This document shows positions 63,683 through 64,000 of a stretch of DNA of 64,000 nt, piece after piece; position 1 is the first letter of the stretch, and every line of letters starts with the position of its first letter. The stretch is from Kribbella sp. NBC_01245. GTDB lineage: Bacteria > Actinomycetota > Actinomycetes > Propionibacteriales > Kribbellaceae. The stretch is taken from the NCBI RefSeq assembly GCF_036226525.1, contig NZ_CP108487.1, positions 6,696,001 through 6,760,000 of the forward strand, given 5' to 3'. Below the pieces are notes generated by a model that saw only the letters and a list, made by a program, of their open reading frames with translations, had not been told where the DNA came from and did not search any database. The position numbers and the translations under genes are program-made.

Positions 63683-64000
63683 TCAGCTGACCGGCGTACG
63701 ACGTGCGCGGCCGGGCGTCGTGCCGCGTGCGGCGGTCAGTCGCGAGATCTCGCGAAGCGCGCGCGTTGCCTGCTCGACCAGCTCAGGCGGTACGTCGGCC
63801 AAGTGGTCCGCGTGTGCGGCGGATGCGGCCCGCACAGCCTTCTCGGCCAGCGCGACGCCTTCGTCGGTGAGACGGATCTGCGTGCCGCGGCCGTCATCCG
63901 GATCGGCCTCGCGCACGACCAGGCCACGGTTGGCCAGCTGATTCGTCAGATTACTCGTGCCGCCGGTCGAGAGCAACAGCCCGCGGCTCAACTCACTCGG
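63683..64000 (-). CDS. MarR-family regulator, truncated by the window edge
   Basis: C-terminal 105 or so residues; the start lies beyond 64000. PSELSRGLLLSTGGTSNLTNQLANRGLVVREADPDDGRGTQIRLTDEG is the MarR recognition helix and wing, followed by the C-terminal dimerisation helix (LVEQATRALREISRLTA). In full-length MarR proteins this would be residues about 60-165. The TTG at 63991 is an artefact of the edge, not the start. Confidence 0.85.
   Translation of the reverse strand, partial: PSELSRGLLLSTGGTSNLTNQLANRGLVVREADPDDGRGTQIRLTDEGVALAEKAVRAASAAHADHLADVPPELVEQATRALREISRLTAARGTTPGRARRTPVS

Overview
The window is 64 kb of very GC-rich chromosomal DNA from a filamentous-type actinomycete. Evidence: strong G/C third-position codon bias, many GTG starts, 4-base ATGA/GTGA gene overlaps, ClpC with ClgR-type operators, a Scy/FilP-like polar cytoskeleton pair, DisA, a WS/DGAT acyltransferase, an F420-type LLM oxidoreductase and AfsR-like STAND regulators. 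Kribbella or a close relative fits best, but the genus cannot be proven from sequence alone. No tRNA, rRNA, prophage or CRISPR array was seen.

Layout. 0.2-2.8 kb: clpC with two ClgR-like operators. 3-5.6 kb: a lower-GC patch of secreted or membrane-anchored unknowns, one split by an in-frame amber codon. 5.6-10.6 kb: membrane proteins, including a 9-TM protein with a propeller-like exported domain. 10.7-16.3 kb: two AbiEi-type antitoxin operons pointing at each other across a 267-bp nested palindrome. One encodes an AbiEii nucleotidyltransferase fused to a GT4 glycosyltransferase; the other encodes an unrecognised partner carrying what looks like an internal inverted segment. 17-20.2 kb: Scy/FilP-like coiled coils. 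20.2-28 kb: mutY, an MFS pump, disA, a GNAT, a KAS III and radA. 28-34 kb: methyltransferase, two alpha/beta hydrolases, an MFS protein and a GH20 hexosaminidase. 34.1-35.65 kb: an IS110-family element (IS1111-like layout) inserted exactly in the loop of a chromosomal palindrome. 36-39.3 kb: WS/DGAT, and a DeoR-type regulator with an MFS exporter. 39.4-40.4 kb: a 1-kb gene-free element with 159-bp inverted arms. 40.5-47.5 kb: ppx, a TIM-barrel isomerase, TetR plus a two-gene ABC exporter, and proline dehydrogenase. 47.6-54.1 kb: two paralogous HTH/NB-ARC/TPR (NLR-like) proteins, each beside a small secreted Cys-containing protein, lying between proline dehydrogenase and proC. 54.2-64 kb: proC, LLM oxidoreductase, EEP nuclease, trpS with a Trp-Trp leader-peptide attenuator, SGNH hydrolase, AcuC-like deacetylase, a small HTH protein and a MarR regulator cut by the window edge.

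The most unusual material is (i) the convergent AbiEi locus with its nucleotidyltransferase-glycosyltransferase fusion, (ii) the NLR-like/secreted-protein pairs, and (iii) a dense, multi-family population of long intergenic palindromes. Five copies of one palindrome family keep their pairing despite sequence changes, and one palindrome of another family is the IS110 target. Many gene 3' ends are C-rich and G-poor, which together with the palindromes suggests a distinctive termination architecture.
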